DNA of 32,052 nucleotides from the NCBI GenBank assembly GCA_027972325.1, contig JAPMOS010000299.1, positions 1 to 32,052 on the forward strand. The letters run 5' to 3'. Shown here piece by piece: positions 9,545-19,415 of this stretch. This DNA comes from Paratrimastix pyriformis. Its lineage: Eukaryota; Preaxostyla; Paratrimastigidae. The translations under genes and the position numbers were made by a program. Each line of letters opens with the position of its first letter. The stretch's first letter is position 1. The notes beneath the pieces were generated by a model, which saw only the letters and a program-made list of their open reading frames with translations, had not been told where the DNA came from and searched no databases.

Positions 9545-9970
9545 ATGGATAACTACGGTTTTTATACTAGTGAAACTACTTGTAAGAAATACTTCAGTAT
9601 CGCTTGTCATTTCGATGGCGTAATACGATTCTTAAAATCAGAACACAATAACTGGTTATTATCTGAATGTGCTAAAATGTATTCTATGCTCGTTTGTATG
9701 TCCTCGATTATACAGACTGACATTGAACGATTACATAAGGTATGGAAGCCAGAAATGGTCAAACAGTTCAAGTTCCTTGTAAATATGTCTGAATTACAAG
9801 TAGATGCAATCGATAATATGCACAAACACATTCAGGATTTTTACACAGAGTTAGTAAAGGATCAGACACAAGATAATGAATTCATAGATCAGTGTCAGGA
9901 AGAGATGACACGTTTACAACATTATTATGATCTGGCAAAACAGGGAATACATCCTCATGGAATTGATTAG
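9545..9970 (+). CDS. Unknown 141-aa protein of element B
   Basis: The product begins MDNYGFYTSETTCKKYF. It is likely all-helical, with Cys residues scattered through the first third (near 13, 21, 42 and 51) and a Gln/Glu/His-rich second half, with no signal peptide. No family is recognised. It lies between the 96-aa gene and a convergent zinc-finger gene, with an AT-rich stem-loop between the two 3' ends. It looks whole. Confidence 0.55.
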   Translation: MDNYGFYTSETTCKKYFSIACHFDGVIRFLKSEHNNWLLSECAKMYSMLVCMSSIIQTDIERLHKVWKPEMVKQFKFLVNMSELQVDAIDNMHKHIQDFYTELVKDQTQDNEFIDQCQEEMTRLQHYYDLAKQGIHPHGID

Positions 9971-9983
9971 TATTAACTAATTA

Positions 9984-10015
9984 ATCAATAGTATTATGAA
10001 TTTAATATTATTGAT
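9984..10015. terminator. AT-rich stem-loop between convergent genes
   Basis: ATCAATAGTAT pairs with ATATTATTGAT with one mismatch, around a short loop. It lies in the 53-base gap between the ends of the 141-aa gene and the zinc-finger gene. It may serve as a shared 3'-end signal. Confidence 0.45.
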
Positions 10016-10023
10016 CATTTCTT

Positions 10024-10443
10024 TTAATTCATTGCAGAAAGAGCCGCTTGATGAACTGCACTCTTTAAATGTCTCGCACGATGGGCAATTCCATATGTCG
10101 TTTCACAGACTGAACATGTTTCCTTCACACTCTTCATTGCATTCATCTGATTGCGATGTTCCTGATTGTAAACTTTTTGACGTTCTTTTCTTTTCTTGAT
10201 CATTTCTGGATCCTCTTGCTTCACGACTCCTTTTAATGCTTCTTGTTTGGCTTTTTCCTTTTCTTCATAATGCTCCAGTAATGCTTGTTTATATTCACTT
10301 CCCAACTTAGTGCCATACATCATCTCTTGATCAACAAGTTTACGATGCTGTTCTGATTCGATATGTCCATCACGTTCTCCACGATGATAGAGTGCACCAC
10401 AGAGATAACAGCATTCGATTGAGCTTTTTGTTTGTCGTTTCAT
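10024..10443 (-). CDS. Protein with two U1/matrin-type C2H2 zinc fingers (139 aa)
   Basis: Two fingers have identical spacing C-x2-C-x11-H-x5-H: CYLC...H...H near residues 12-33 and CSVC...H...H near residues 111-132. The wide His-His gap is typical of U1-type (zf-met/matrin) fingers, which bind RNA or DNA. A long, highly charged helix (YEEKEKAKQEALKGVVKQED and following) separates them. The same finger spacing occurs in the gene fragment at 19921. The ATG directly follows a promoter of the common type. By inference it is a nucleic-acid-binding regulatory protein of element B. It looks whole. Confidence 0.75.
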   Translation of the reverse strand: MKRQTKSSIECCYLCGALYHRGERDGHIESEQHRKLVDQEMMYGTKLGSEYKQALLEHYEEKEKAKQEALKGVVKQEDPEMIKKRKERQKVYNQEHRNQMNAMKSVKETCSVCETTYGIAHRARHLKSAVHQAALSAMN

Positions 10444-10494
10444 TCTAGTATATTATAATATAATAATATTCCTTTATATTCTTTTTCTTGAAAC
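10444..10494 (-). promoter_or_regulatory. Promoter of the zinc-finger gene
   Basis: Read leftward: TTTCAAGAAAAAGAATATAA, then ATTATATTATAATATACTAGA before the ATG at 10443 (split here at the spacer). It is a variant of the AAGAAAAA plus TATA-AGA form. Confidence 0.5.
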
Positions 10495-10780
10495 TCACTC
10501 AGTTTGTCATGAGCTGAATGTATGAGACGATAATTAATAGATGATGATCTAAAGTGATGATAAAAAAGATAAAGAGAGAGAGTTACTGAAGGCTATAGTA
10601 AAATGAAATGTCATATCTTTTCCCCCCTTTTTTCCCACTCTCCCCTGAAATTTCTCCTGTTGACGACCTTTATGTTTATCATTCTTTTGTATTTTTCCAT
10701 GTGATTTCCATCTAGGATTCATTAGTTACTCATCGAGTTATTAAGGAGTTACTTTATGTAGTTACTGAAAATTCTCATCA
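10495..10780. other. Gene-free spacer upstream of copy 2
   Basis: AT-rich, with pyrimidine runs near 10620-10660 and GTTACT/TTATTAAGGAGTTACT words near 10725-10770. These continue naturally into the copy-2 spacer. No gene is seen. The 10780/10781 point is the undisturbed version of the site occupied by the A TIR at 2730/2731. Confidence 0.5.
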
Positions 10781-11194
10781 TACTTGATTTTCATTCTTCT
10801 GATCTAAATCATCTATGAAATATCACTAAAAATAGTTACTCAAAATACAAAAAACGACCAACTTATTACCAGGAAATACCCCTATTTTCCCCAATAATCT
10901 TCCCTTTTTACACCCTTTGGGTAACTTTCTTGTGTTCAATCTCCTGACGTAAACCCATCATAAAGCTCATTACCTCTATGACACGAACTTTTGAGTAACT
11001 CTTTAATAACTCCTTTAGTAACTCCTTATATATAACTACTTATATGATCTTATATCAACATAACTTATTAATATCTATTAAAATACAATCATAAATATTA
11101 ATAGTTAATAAGTTACTGAATAGTTACTGAAATAATAGATCATATAGGGTATCCATAATAAGATGTCCCGACTTCATCATACCACGGCTGCGCC
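10781..11194. other. AT-rich gene-free stretch upstream of the helicase (copy 2)
   Basis: The same content as 2731-3144, including the GC-rich hairpin at 11175-11204. No gene is seen. Confidence 0.4.
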
Positions 11195-12574
11195 GTGCAT
11201 GATGAGCCGGAACATCCCAACCATATTAAGAAGATCATAATAGGGAAAGATAAGAGTAGAGTGGAGGCGCGAGCCGACATGATACGATATGAACACAAGG
11301 CTTCCATTAGCGGGGGGGGGGGTTCAGGTGATGAACCTGTATATGCATATACACGGAAATGGATCATCAATTTACTGAATGGTAATAAGAACCGTTCACT
11401 ACTCTTCTTAAAGTCCAAACAAGGGTCAGGTAAAGGTGTGATTCTTGACTTTTTAGATCGCATTATAGGAAACACATGTTATCGGTCGAGCAAGACATCA
11501 TCACTGACGGGAGAGTTCAATGGTGAATTTGAAAACAAGACCTTAATTATCTTAGAAGAATTACATCAGAGTCCTGAGGGCTTTTCCATGTTCTATGATC
11601 AAATCAAGAAATTTGCAACAGATGATAAGATTGCATTACATAAGAAGAATCAAACACCAGTGGATATAACAAACTATCTCAATTTCATCATTGCTGTGAA
11701 TGATTATATGTTCCAATTGAAAGAAGATGATCGTCGATGGGTTTGTCTCGATGTCTCAGATGAATTAAATGGAAATATGACCTTCTTCAATCGGTTCACA
11801 GACATTCTCCGAGAAAAGGAAGTCGAGAAATGTTTCTATGCATACTGTAAACAGGAAATGAAAACACCAGAGATGCAAGCCTATAATCAATATGGTTCTC
11901 GTATGTATCCAGCCACTAAGACAAGAACAGAAATGGTTTGTGACAATCTGGCTTATATTTACCAATACATCAAGGAGCGATATCTCAGCAAAGATGCTGG
12001 AATTGATGAATCATTAAAAAGTGTATGTGATGGACTTACAGAGTGGTTGAATAACAAATCTTCAGATAAGACAAGTCGGTATTTTGGAAAGAAGATTACA
12101 ATTCCATCAATACGTGATACATCAACAAAACTTCGTGATATGGATATTGTTCATCGTGGCACAGGTAATCAAGTAAGAGTGACAGCATCAGCAGAGAAGA
12201 TCTTTGAGTTCTATATTAAGAAACGGTTTATTAGCGAGGCAGATGATTTCAGTGGATGTGAGACATACAACAGGTTGATGAATCAACAATCGATTAATGT
12301 GAAAGTGAAGAAAATAGAAAAGAAAACAGAAAACCATGATGATCTTGATGCAGGAATATTCATTGATGAGCCGAAAGAACAACCGAAGGAAGAGCCCAAG
12401 AAGATAGTAACTAAAAAAATTAAGAAAGTAAAAGAGCCTGAACCTGAACCAGAGCCTGATTTTAAAAATATAATAGGATCAGAAGAGATTGAAGGCAATA
12501 AGGAATCGGATGATGAATCCCATCTGGTGAAGCTCTTAAATAATAAGAAAAAATCACATCACAAGAAGCAGTAA
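11195..12574 (+). CDS. SF3 helicase (Pox_D5-like) of element B, copy 2
   Basis: The readable product is 459 aa. Walker A is KSKQGSGKG (about residues 73-81), Walker B is LIILEEL (117-123), motif C is NFIIAVND (163-170) and an arginine-finger-like DDRRW is at 178-182. This is the order of superfamily 3 helicases that unwind DNA during viral replication, as in virophages, Polinton-like viruses and the poxvirus D5 family. The C-terminal ~80 residues are a Lys/Glu/Pro-rich tail (EPEPEPEPD). No N-terminal primase domain is seen. The frame opens at a GTG just inside the hairpin at 11175-11204 with no TATATAGA box, so the true start is uncertain. A run of ten G bases codes Gly near residue 40. It converges on the integrase, and the SF3 part looks whole. 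Confidence 0.85.
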   Translation: MHDEPEHPNHIKKIIIGKDKSRVEARADMIRYEHKASISGGGGSGDEPVYAYTRKWIINLLNGNKNRSLLFLKSKQGSGKGVILDFLDRIIGNTCYRSSKTSSLTGEFNGEFENKTLIILEELHQSPEGFSMFYDQIKKFATDDKIALHKKNQTPVDITNYLNFIIAVNDYMFQLKEDDRRWVCLDVSDELNGNMTFFNRFTDILREKEVEKCFYAYCKQEMKTPEMQAYNQYGSRMYPATKTRTEMVCDNLAYIYQYIKERYLSKDAGIDESLKSVCDGLTEWLNNKSSDKTSRYFGKKITIPSIRDTSTKLRDMDIVHRGTGNQVRVTASAEKIFEFYIKKRFISEADDFSGCETYNRLMNQQSINVKVKKIEKKTENHDDLDAGIFIDEPKEQPKEEPKKIVTKKIKKVKEPEPEPEPDFKNIIGSEEIEGNKESDDESHLVKLLNNKKKSHHKKQ

Positions 12575-12697
12575 ATGGTATTATTTTTTATGTTGTTTTT
12601 CAAACTGTTCTATTAATTGAGGAACATCCTTGATTAATTGAGCTTTAGGTTCTAAAGTGAAGTCTTTTTCATCAGGGTAACCCACCCAAGAGACTTT

Positions 12698-13678
12698 CTA
12701 AAAAATCTTTTTCTTGATCGTATGTTTGGATATGATCTTGTCGATGATATATTGATCATTTTCTTTTGGGATTTGAAGATCTTTTCCCTGATCACTCTTT
12801 TTAACAAGTTGTAACTGATTACGTGAATATCCTACATTTTCATATTCTGCTTTGTTTTCTGGATCATTGAGTAGATATAAGACGGGACTATCAGGTCGAA
12901 TAACAATATCAACGATTGTTCTGACTTGAGGATCAAAACGGATATCAGTTGAACGAAACCGACCATGTAACCGTTGACGTGTGACAATATCAATCGGTTC
13001 ATCCAGTTCAACACGGACAGAAGAACCAAGTGGATAGATGTATTCGAAATTTGGTTGTTGTTGAATGGGATCATTTAATTCTCCAGGACGATAGAGTTGT
13101 CTTAACTTACGAACACGTTTCTCAGCACGTTGATTAATAAATTCGATTAATGAAGGCAATACTTTGATCCATTCACGCGATGTTTTGCCTGTTAATAACT
13201 CCTGTGCCGACATTCGTTTGAATAATGCATAAGCAATCATCTGATTATATCTTTCGACGATACCCTGCATACGATGTCGATTAACCTTACCAACACGGAC
13301 CAACACCTTATGATCTTTGAAGAACTTGAGACAAGGACCTTTGAATTCACTACCATCATCGACCTCAATTTTTAGAGGGATATCAAGTATTTTCCGTTTA
13401 TATATTTTAATAAAGGCATCACGAACAGCGGCGGCATCTTTAGATTTCAGAGGTTCAGCATCACATTGACGACTTCCGATATCGACAACAAGTAAGAGAT
13501 ATTTAAAATCATGATCATGTGGCAGATACAGGAGATCAGCTTGGTTAATAATATGAGGATCAACAAGATAGAATCGAGCAGCAGTCTTTTTAGAATCACG
13601 TTGTGGAATAGATAGTAATTGATTGAGAACAGTATTTTTAGTTTGTTTTGGACCTAGTAATTTTGACCAATCCAGATA
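12698..13678 (-). CDS. Retroviral-type (rve) DDE integrase of element B, copy 2
   Basis: Minus-strand integrase. Core signatures in order are LVVDIGSRQCDAEPL (second core strand and metal-binding Asp), IEVDDGSEFKGPC (second Asp region) and GIVERYNQMIAYALF (the helix carrying the catalytic Glu). A ~130-residue C-terminal region follows, including an SH3-like stretch (YPLGSSVRVEL), which in Polintons binds DNA or chromatin. In Polintons such integrases insert the element and make 6-bp target duplications. No obvious ATG start or shared-type promoter was found, so the N-terminus is uncertain. It is distinct from the integrase of element A at 27730-28761. Confidence 0.8.
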   Translation of the reverse strand, partial: YLDWSKLLGPKQTKNTVLNQLLSIPQRDSKKTAARFYLVDPHIINQADLLYLPHDHDFKYLLLVVDIGSRQCDAEPLKSKDAAAVRDAFIKIYKRKILDIPLKIEVDDGSEFKGPCLKFFKDHKVLVRVGKVNRHRMQGIVERYNQMIAYALFKRMSAQELLTGKTSREWIKVLPSLIEFINQRAEKRVRKLRQLYRPGELNDPIQQQPNFEYIYPLGSSVRVELDEPIDIVTRQRLHGRFRSTDIRFDPQVRTIVDIVIRPDSPVLYLLNDPENKAEYENVGYSRNQLQLVKKSDQGKDLQIPKENDQYIIDKIISKHTIKKKIF

Positions 13679-13700
13679 TTAATTACACAAGAAATTAGTT

Positions 13701-13737
13701 ATTTAGAAAGATAATATATAGATTTATAATATATAGA
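13701..13737 (+). promoter_or_regulatory. TATATAGA-ATG promoter of the 322-aa gene, copy 2
   Basis: Same as 5641-5676, directly abutting the ATG at 13738. Confidence 0.55.
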
Positions 13738-14704
13738 ATGAATTTCAAACCATTATCTGAATCAAAACAGATTGCATTGGAATTGTTCCAAGGATTATGT
13801 CAGAGGTATTATCGTCTGAAAGACCAACTCATGACAATCTATAATAATGAAATCCACGAAATGCTCAAGATATTGGAAGATGACTACAAGAGAAAAGATT
13901 CACCAACTCATTGTATCTATCCTGATTCATCGACCTTGATCGGGAAGACGAGACACGTTTGTGACTTTTTAACTTGTAATAAACATAGCTCTGATATCAT
14001 CACGAGATTACATAATGAATGGCAATTTTTTGTGTGGAAAAAAGATTATCTTAATGAGATTCACATGAATTTCGAGGAATCAATCGTGCCCTATATAGAA
14101 GATTATCATATTGATGTCATCGTCTTCCGGATTATCCATATATCAAACCTTATAACATTAATATCAAATGAACTTGTTCCTTCATCGATATTTATTACAC
14201 ATAGTAAATACTATAATGACAGGGACATGGACATTACGTATCAAATCACTCGAGAAAAAGTATTAATGACAAAAGATCAAACAGCAGCAGCGTGTTATGG
14301 TTCCAGTATCTATGAGATTATTGCTCACCCAACTGTTTGCACCGTAGATGATCAATTATTACTCAGACAGATGCGTGGAATGTTAAAGGTGAATTTCAAT
14401 GAATGTGTCCCTAGGCTGTATTCAACAAATACTCTTGATTTTAATAGATATTTGGATGGAAATGAGAGGAGCTTTTCTCGCCGCGATAAAGACCCTGATA
14501 ACTTTGTGACACATCAGAATTTTTTGTATCATCCGAATATATATTTTACGAATTGTAAGGGACGCGATTTTCATTGGGAGTCGATTAAACACCGTCATAC
14601 CTTTTGAACAGGCTACGGGTTGTGATCTAAAACGATTTATAAGCTCTCACCATAATTTTGAGTTCAGAAATGTAAACAGTTTCCGGAAAATTAAAAGAAT
14701 TTAA
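13738..14704 (+). pseudogene. Unknown 322-aa-family protein of element B, copy 2
   Basis: Duplicate of 5677-6645, identical through almost all its length, with the same promoter and the same Cys/His features. This copy is broken, with about one break near its end. Its 3' end runs straight into the promoter of the zinc-finger gene. Confidence 0.65.
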
Positions 14705-14740
14705 AGAAAATAATATATAATATTAATATATACAATGGAA
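14700..14740 (+). promoter_or_regulatory. Promoter and first codons of the zinc-finger gene split by the complete DIRS
   Basis: An AAAGAAAATAATATAT block and AATATATACA precede an ATG at 14735. The DIRS end starts at 14741, two codons into the gene. Confidence 0.65.
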
Positions 14741-15221
14741 TGAGTCGACAGCCGAAGTCGAGGCAGGATAGGTGCTATGACTCCTTGTTCTTCATGATAA
14801 ACACCACACAATGCAGAAAAAATCAATCACAAAAAATCGTATGGTCACGACGGGCAGCGTGTCCAATACGTGTCCATAAATCATCACAAAAATAGGAGAG
14901 AGAGGTCAAAGGGAGTCTGGAACTCTGGCCGAAGCCAAAAAATTAAACACGCACAGGAAAGGGGTGAGATGCGCGTGAACGGCCAGATGCGTTGCGCATC
15001 CGAATCTCCGAAAACCGTTCGGAGTGTTCCGGGTCAACGGTCCATGATCGAACCGTGAAGTGACCCCACTTTGGGCTTCGGAAGAGGTCCGAAAGGGGGT
15101 GGTAAAAAGAGCGGAGGCGAAAACACAACAGGGAAAAAGATGAAAAAGTGCGGTCGGACTGTTCCCGCCCAATTCCGAGTACTTAAGGGGGCGCCCCGGA
15201 CCAGCACAGTGCCTTCGTTTT
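14741..15221. repeat. DIRS inverted terminal repeat, 3' side
   Basis: Pairs with 19416-19862. Shared landmarks are AGGTGCTATGACTCC near the outside and GGCGCCCCGGACCAGCACAG near the inner edge. The outer ~29 bases (14741-14769) are specific to this end and recur only in the internal complementary region. Confidence 0.9.
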
Positions 15222-15350
15222 GGAGTGGTGTTCTCCGTGGCAGAGGCGGTCGGTTGGATGGCGTACGAACCCCGACAGTAGCAGCAGGAAAAGGTGCGGG
15301 TGGGCCTGAAAGCGAGAAAGGAGCAGAAAATGAGGGAGAAACGGGTGGGT

Positions 15351-15449
15351 AGCACCTATCCTGCCTCGACTTCGGCTGTCGACTCACTATCCATCGTAGA
15401 CTTAGGATAGCAGGCGACAGCCTCCGTCTTCGGCAGTCTAGGTGCTATC
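15351..15449. repeat. DIRS internal complementary region
   Basis: 15351-15386 is the reverse complement of the left tip, ending GTCGACTCA. 15387-15449 is the reverse complement of the right tip, beginning CTATCCATCG. In the DIRS replication model this region templates closure of a circular intermediate. Confidence 0.9.
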
Positions 15450-15653
15450 ACATGCAGAGAGGGGGGGAAAAAAGGAAACAAAAACCCCAAAGCAGCACAG
15501 CATCTAATCGGCTGGCCGCAAAAAATTCCCAACATACATGCCAAACCAGCATCTAGTCGGCCGGCGGCAGAACACAGAAAAAGACAGACAAAAACGCCTT
15601 GAACCGGGCCAGGGCACGCAGCCAGTTGGTGAGGCTCTCCTCGGTGGTGGGCT
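15450..15653. other. DIRS region between internal complementary region and RT/RNase H
   Basis: A short GC-mixed stretch with A- and G-runs. On the minus strand a readable segment (SLTNWLRALARFKAFL, about 15590-15640) vaguely resembles the helical start of a tyrosine-recombinase core-binding domain. No catalytic part of a recombinase is seen. Confidence 0.3.
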
Positions 15654-17524
15654 TTACAGCAGCCGAGACAAGTAGCTGGCGACCTTGGGCGCTCCAATGG
15701 GCCGCTCCGGCCGCCCAGAAATCCTGAAGGCGCAGACGCGCCAGCTGAGGTTCTTCGTCGGCTCCGAGTGGCCGGAAGCAGCCGGGCGGAAGGCCCGCGG
15801 GTCCTGCGGCAGGAGCACGGGCCAGTCCACCGTCAGGGCCAGCAGCAGGGGCCACCAGGGCTGGCTCGGCCAGACCGGGGCCAGCAGAGTGCACTCGACC
15901 CCGGGCCCAGAGTGCTGCAGGTGGCGTAGCACGCGGTGGATCTGCGAAAAGGGGGGGTTGACCCAGCTGTTCTCGCCGGGCTCCCACCGGGCCGAAAACG
16001 TGTCGGCGCGCAGGGACTGCACATCGCGGTGGCGGCTCTCGTAGCGGGGCACCTGGCGCGTCGCGAAGGTGGCCATGCGGTCGATCGAGTGCGGGCCCCA
16101 GAGCCGGTCCAGCGAACGGAACAGCGCCGGGTGGAGCATCCAGTCGCTGCGGTCGAAGTCCCGCGAGAGCTGGTCCGCCGTGGTATTCGTCACGCCCGCC
16201 ACGTGCTCGGCCTGCAGGGTGATCCCGTGGCGTGCTGCAAGGGCGTGGATGGCCCGGGCGATCCCGTCCAGGGCCGGGTTGAGGCGGCCAAACCCGTTGA
16301 GGTGGGCCACCGTCGTCGCGTTGTCGACCTGGAAGAGCACCGTGCGGCCCCGCCAGGCCGGCGTGGCGGCCCAGATGCGCAGGGCGTTGAGCACGGCCAT
16401 GCTCTCGCGCTGGTTGATGGGCGTCTCGCGCATGACGCCCGTCCAGGGGCCCTGGGCTGTCTCGTTGCGCTCGATCCAGCAGGCCCCCAGCCGATGTCCG
16501 AGGCGTCCGTGGCGCAGGTCAGATCGGCCGGCGCCGGGAGCGGACAGGCCCCGTTCCAGCCCTCGAGGCCCTCCAGCCACCAGCGGAGGTCCCCCCGGGC
16601 TGGTTCGTCCAGCGTCACGCCGCAGTGCCAGTTGGGGGCCGCTGCGACCACGCGGTAGACGTTGCGCAGGAGGAACTTGGCGGGGCCACGGCCCGCGAGA
16701 CGGACAGGCAGAGGCCCGCCACGTGGGCCACCCGACGCACGTGGGGCCGCGAGCAGCGCAGCAGCCGGGCGATCTCGTGTCGGATGGTGCGCCGCTTCTC
16801 GGCGGGCACGCAGTAGCGCACCTGGGGAGCGGTCTCGACCTCGTACCCCAGAAACTGCTGCCGCGGGGCGGGCGCATGGCACTTCTCCAGCTTGAGGTTC
16901 ATGCCCGCCTGCTCCATCACGGCCACGAAGCGCGCCCACTCGCGATCGGCCTCGGCCGGCCGACTGGCCACGATGAAGTCGTCGATGTAGGAGAGCATCC
17001 GCAGGCCGCACGAGGGGCCCCGGAGGTACTCGCAGAGGGGCCTGAGAAACTTGGTAAAGGCCCACGGCGCACAGGAGAGGCCGAACGGGAGAACCGTGTA
17101 GACGTAGTAGCGGCCCCGCCAGGCGAATCCCAAGAGCTGCTGGTCGTCGGGGTGAATGCGCAGGTGATGGTAGCCCTCGGAGACGTCCGCCGTCGAGATG
17201 TCGTCCCCGTCGCGCAGCAGAGGCGCCAGCGTGGTCAGGTCCTCCAGCTTGAAGGCCGGCGCCTGGACAAAAGAGTTGACGAAGCGCATGTCGATGCAGA
17301 GCCTCAGCTTCCCGTTCTTCTTCGGCGCGCACGTCAGCGGAGATGTTGTGGGGCGGCACCTGGACGGGTCGGATTGCGCCCGTCCCGAGGAGGCGAGCCA
17401 CCTCCTGGTCGACGAAGGAGGCGTGCTCGGGGCGCACGTAGTTGGGCAAATGGGAGCGGCACGGCTTGCAAAGGAGCGGGATGCGGAAGCCGTGCAAGAG
17501 CCAGTTGTGCACGGGGCGGGGCAA
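15654..17524 (-). pseudogene. DIRS reverse transcriptase / RNase H region
   Basis: Signatures in order on the minus strand are: an RT start region near 17200-17290; LPFGLSCAPWAFTK and YIDDF (catalytic Asp pair, about 16975-16993) of the palm; LEKCHAP and QFLGYEV; and an RNase H beginning TDASDIGWGA (about 16490-16520) with an INQRESMAVLNAL helix and QVDNATTVAHLN. A DIRS-typical connection follows (WGPHSIDRMATFATRQVPRY, then SWVNPPFSQI, then WPSQPWWP). It copies element RNA into DNA and removes the RNA strand. It is broken, with several breaks. The antisense strand holds long open frames that are GC-driven shadows. Confidence 0.9.
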
Positions 17525-17576
17525 GTGAAAATGCTCCTCCCAGAAGGCCCGGAAGGGCGGGAGGGAGGGACGCCCG

Positions 17577-19374
17577 GTGCTGAAGCAAGGTGGTGGCGGT
17601 GGTGGTGGTGCGGCCGGTGGTGATGGGGGATGGTCGCACCGTGGCGGCAGCGGAGGGGAGGGTGGCGGTGTTGGTGGAGATGGCGGACCCCTTTGCTGCC
17701 GCGGCGCGCGGACTCTGCGCGCCGTTACTGCTCGCCGGCGCCGTCCGACTGCGCCTGCTGGCGCCCGCCGGCGGAGCCGTTGTTGTTGTCACCATTGTCG
17801 AAGCGGCGCCGCTGCGGGAAGCTGCGCTGCTGGCGCTGGGCGAAGTCGTTGAAGCGGTCACCGCCTCGGCCGAACCCGCCGCCGAAACTGCGCCCGCCGA
17901 AGCCGCCATGGCCACTCGACGAGCGGAAGTCGTTCCCGCCACGGTCGCGGCCCCCGCCCATGCGACGCTCGCCGGCCTGGCCGCCGCGTTGCTGCTGCTG
18001 CTGGCCGGGCAGGGCGCGCATGCCCTGAGCGAGGCGGATGGCGAAGTCGAGCTACTGGAGGTTCTGGCCCGTGGCGACCTCGGGCGCGGTGCGGACATAC
18101 TCGTACATGCGGGCCACGTCGGGTGCAAGTGCCGTGTGCACCCAGGCGAGCCGCTTGCGGTCCACGATGGCGGAGGCAATGGCGCGAGCAAAGCAAGAGA
18201 GGGCGGCGCGCAAGTCCTCCTCGGTGCAGGGCAGGCGTGCCAGCCGCTCAAGGTTGAGCGATTCCCGGTGAAGGCGCTGGAGAAAGCGGAATTCAGCCCT
18301 GGACTCGCGGGCGAGGCCCGTGACCGAGCCGAGCTGGGGAAAGTCGCTGGGCACAGGGACGCCCCGGACGAAGGCCCGGGAGCGCTCCAGTGCGAGCCTG
18401 TCAGAGGCCTCGCGGTCGCCAGGTTGCTGCTGCGGGTCTGCGGCCTGCCGCGGATCATCTCCGTCGGCGGCGGCAGCCGCATCGTCCTCGTCCGTCAAGT
18501 CGCCCTCGGCGGCGCCATCGTCGCCGCTGGGTGGATCGGCCTCCCCTGGAAAGGTCCCGGGGGCGGCAAGAGCGAGTCGTCTGAAGTCGGCCGGCGCAGC
18601 GGCGGAGGTGCCAGACGGAGCGGCCGGCCCACGGGTGACAGGCACCCGCTGGCCGACGCCTGGCATGGCCGGAGCGCGAGCGGCATTCGCGGCAGTGAGC
18701 TGGGACTCGTCCTGGAGCAGGTTGGACGGGGCAAGGGCAGTGGCCTGGTCGGGCCGAAAGTACGAGAGCGGAGCAGGCTCATCCGCGGCCGGTACGGCGG
18801 CAGCACCACCGGCGCCCGGGGGGGCTCCGGTGGCACCGCGAGCAAAGCCAGCCTTCTGGGAGGAAGGCAAGGCCGCGGAGGCAGCAGCGGCGGCCGCAAT
18901 CATGGCCCGCTGCTGGCCGAGAATGTCCCCCAGGGAGGCCTCCAACACACGCCGGATGTGGACGTCGAGGCCTTCCAGGGGCATGGGACAAACCGCAGAG
19001 TGATTCTGCCGGGTCGGGGTGTGCACGGGAGGTCCGGGCTCGGACCTGCTCATGCCCACTCCTTTGTCATCGAGGTCCATGAATGGTGCCGGAGAGACCG
19101 CCGTGGCCGGGCCGGGCGCAGCCTGCGTAGCGGAAGCAGCCTGGCGGACAGCCGCCGCCGTGTGTGGGGCCTGCGCCGGGCTTGCCTGGCCGCCGGGAGT
19201 CGCCCCGGATACGCGGGCATCGGTCACCAAGAAGGTCGAGCCGGGCCCGCGGGTGCCCGAAGCGTTACTCGAAGAGCCACTCGAAGAGCCGTTGGGGGTC
19301 GGATTGGGTGTAGCCGGGACCTTGATGACGATCTTGGGCATCGGAGGGTCCTGAAGTCGATGAGTAGAGGCCAT
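17577..19374 (-). pseudogene. DIRS gag-like region with RGG-rich tail
   Basis: It starts at an ATG (19374, MASTHRLQDPPMPKIVIK) just inside the right terminal repeat. A long Ala/Pro/Ser-rich disordered stretch comes first. A conserved-looking helical region follows (LQRLHRESLNLERLARL, EDLRAALSCFARAIAS, LAWVHTALAPDVARMYEYV), as in the first ORF of many DIRS elements. The 3' part (about 17725-18021) encodes an Arg/Gly/Gln-rich tail (GGQAGERRMGGGRDRGGND), a probable RNA-binding segment. By analogy it packages the element RNA. It is broken, with about one or two breaks. Confidence 0.7.
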
Positions 19375-19415
19375 TGTGGTCGGTCGTCCTTGAAAAAACG
19401 GGTGTTCACCACGAA

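Larger units (their letters stand above)
10781..17243 (+). repeat. Direct repeat, copy 2 of the duplicated B segment
   Basis: Nearly identical partner of 2731-9175, offset by about 8,050 bases at its start. It runs on without interruption both upstream (B spacer) and downstream (rest of the DIRS), so this copy is in the ancestral arrangement. Confidence 0.9.
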
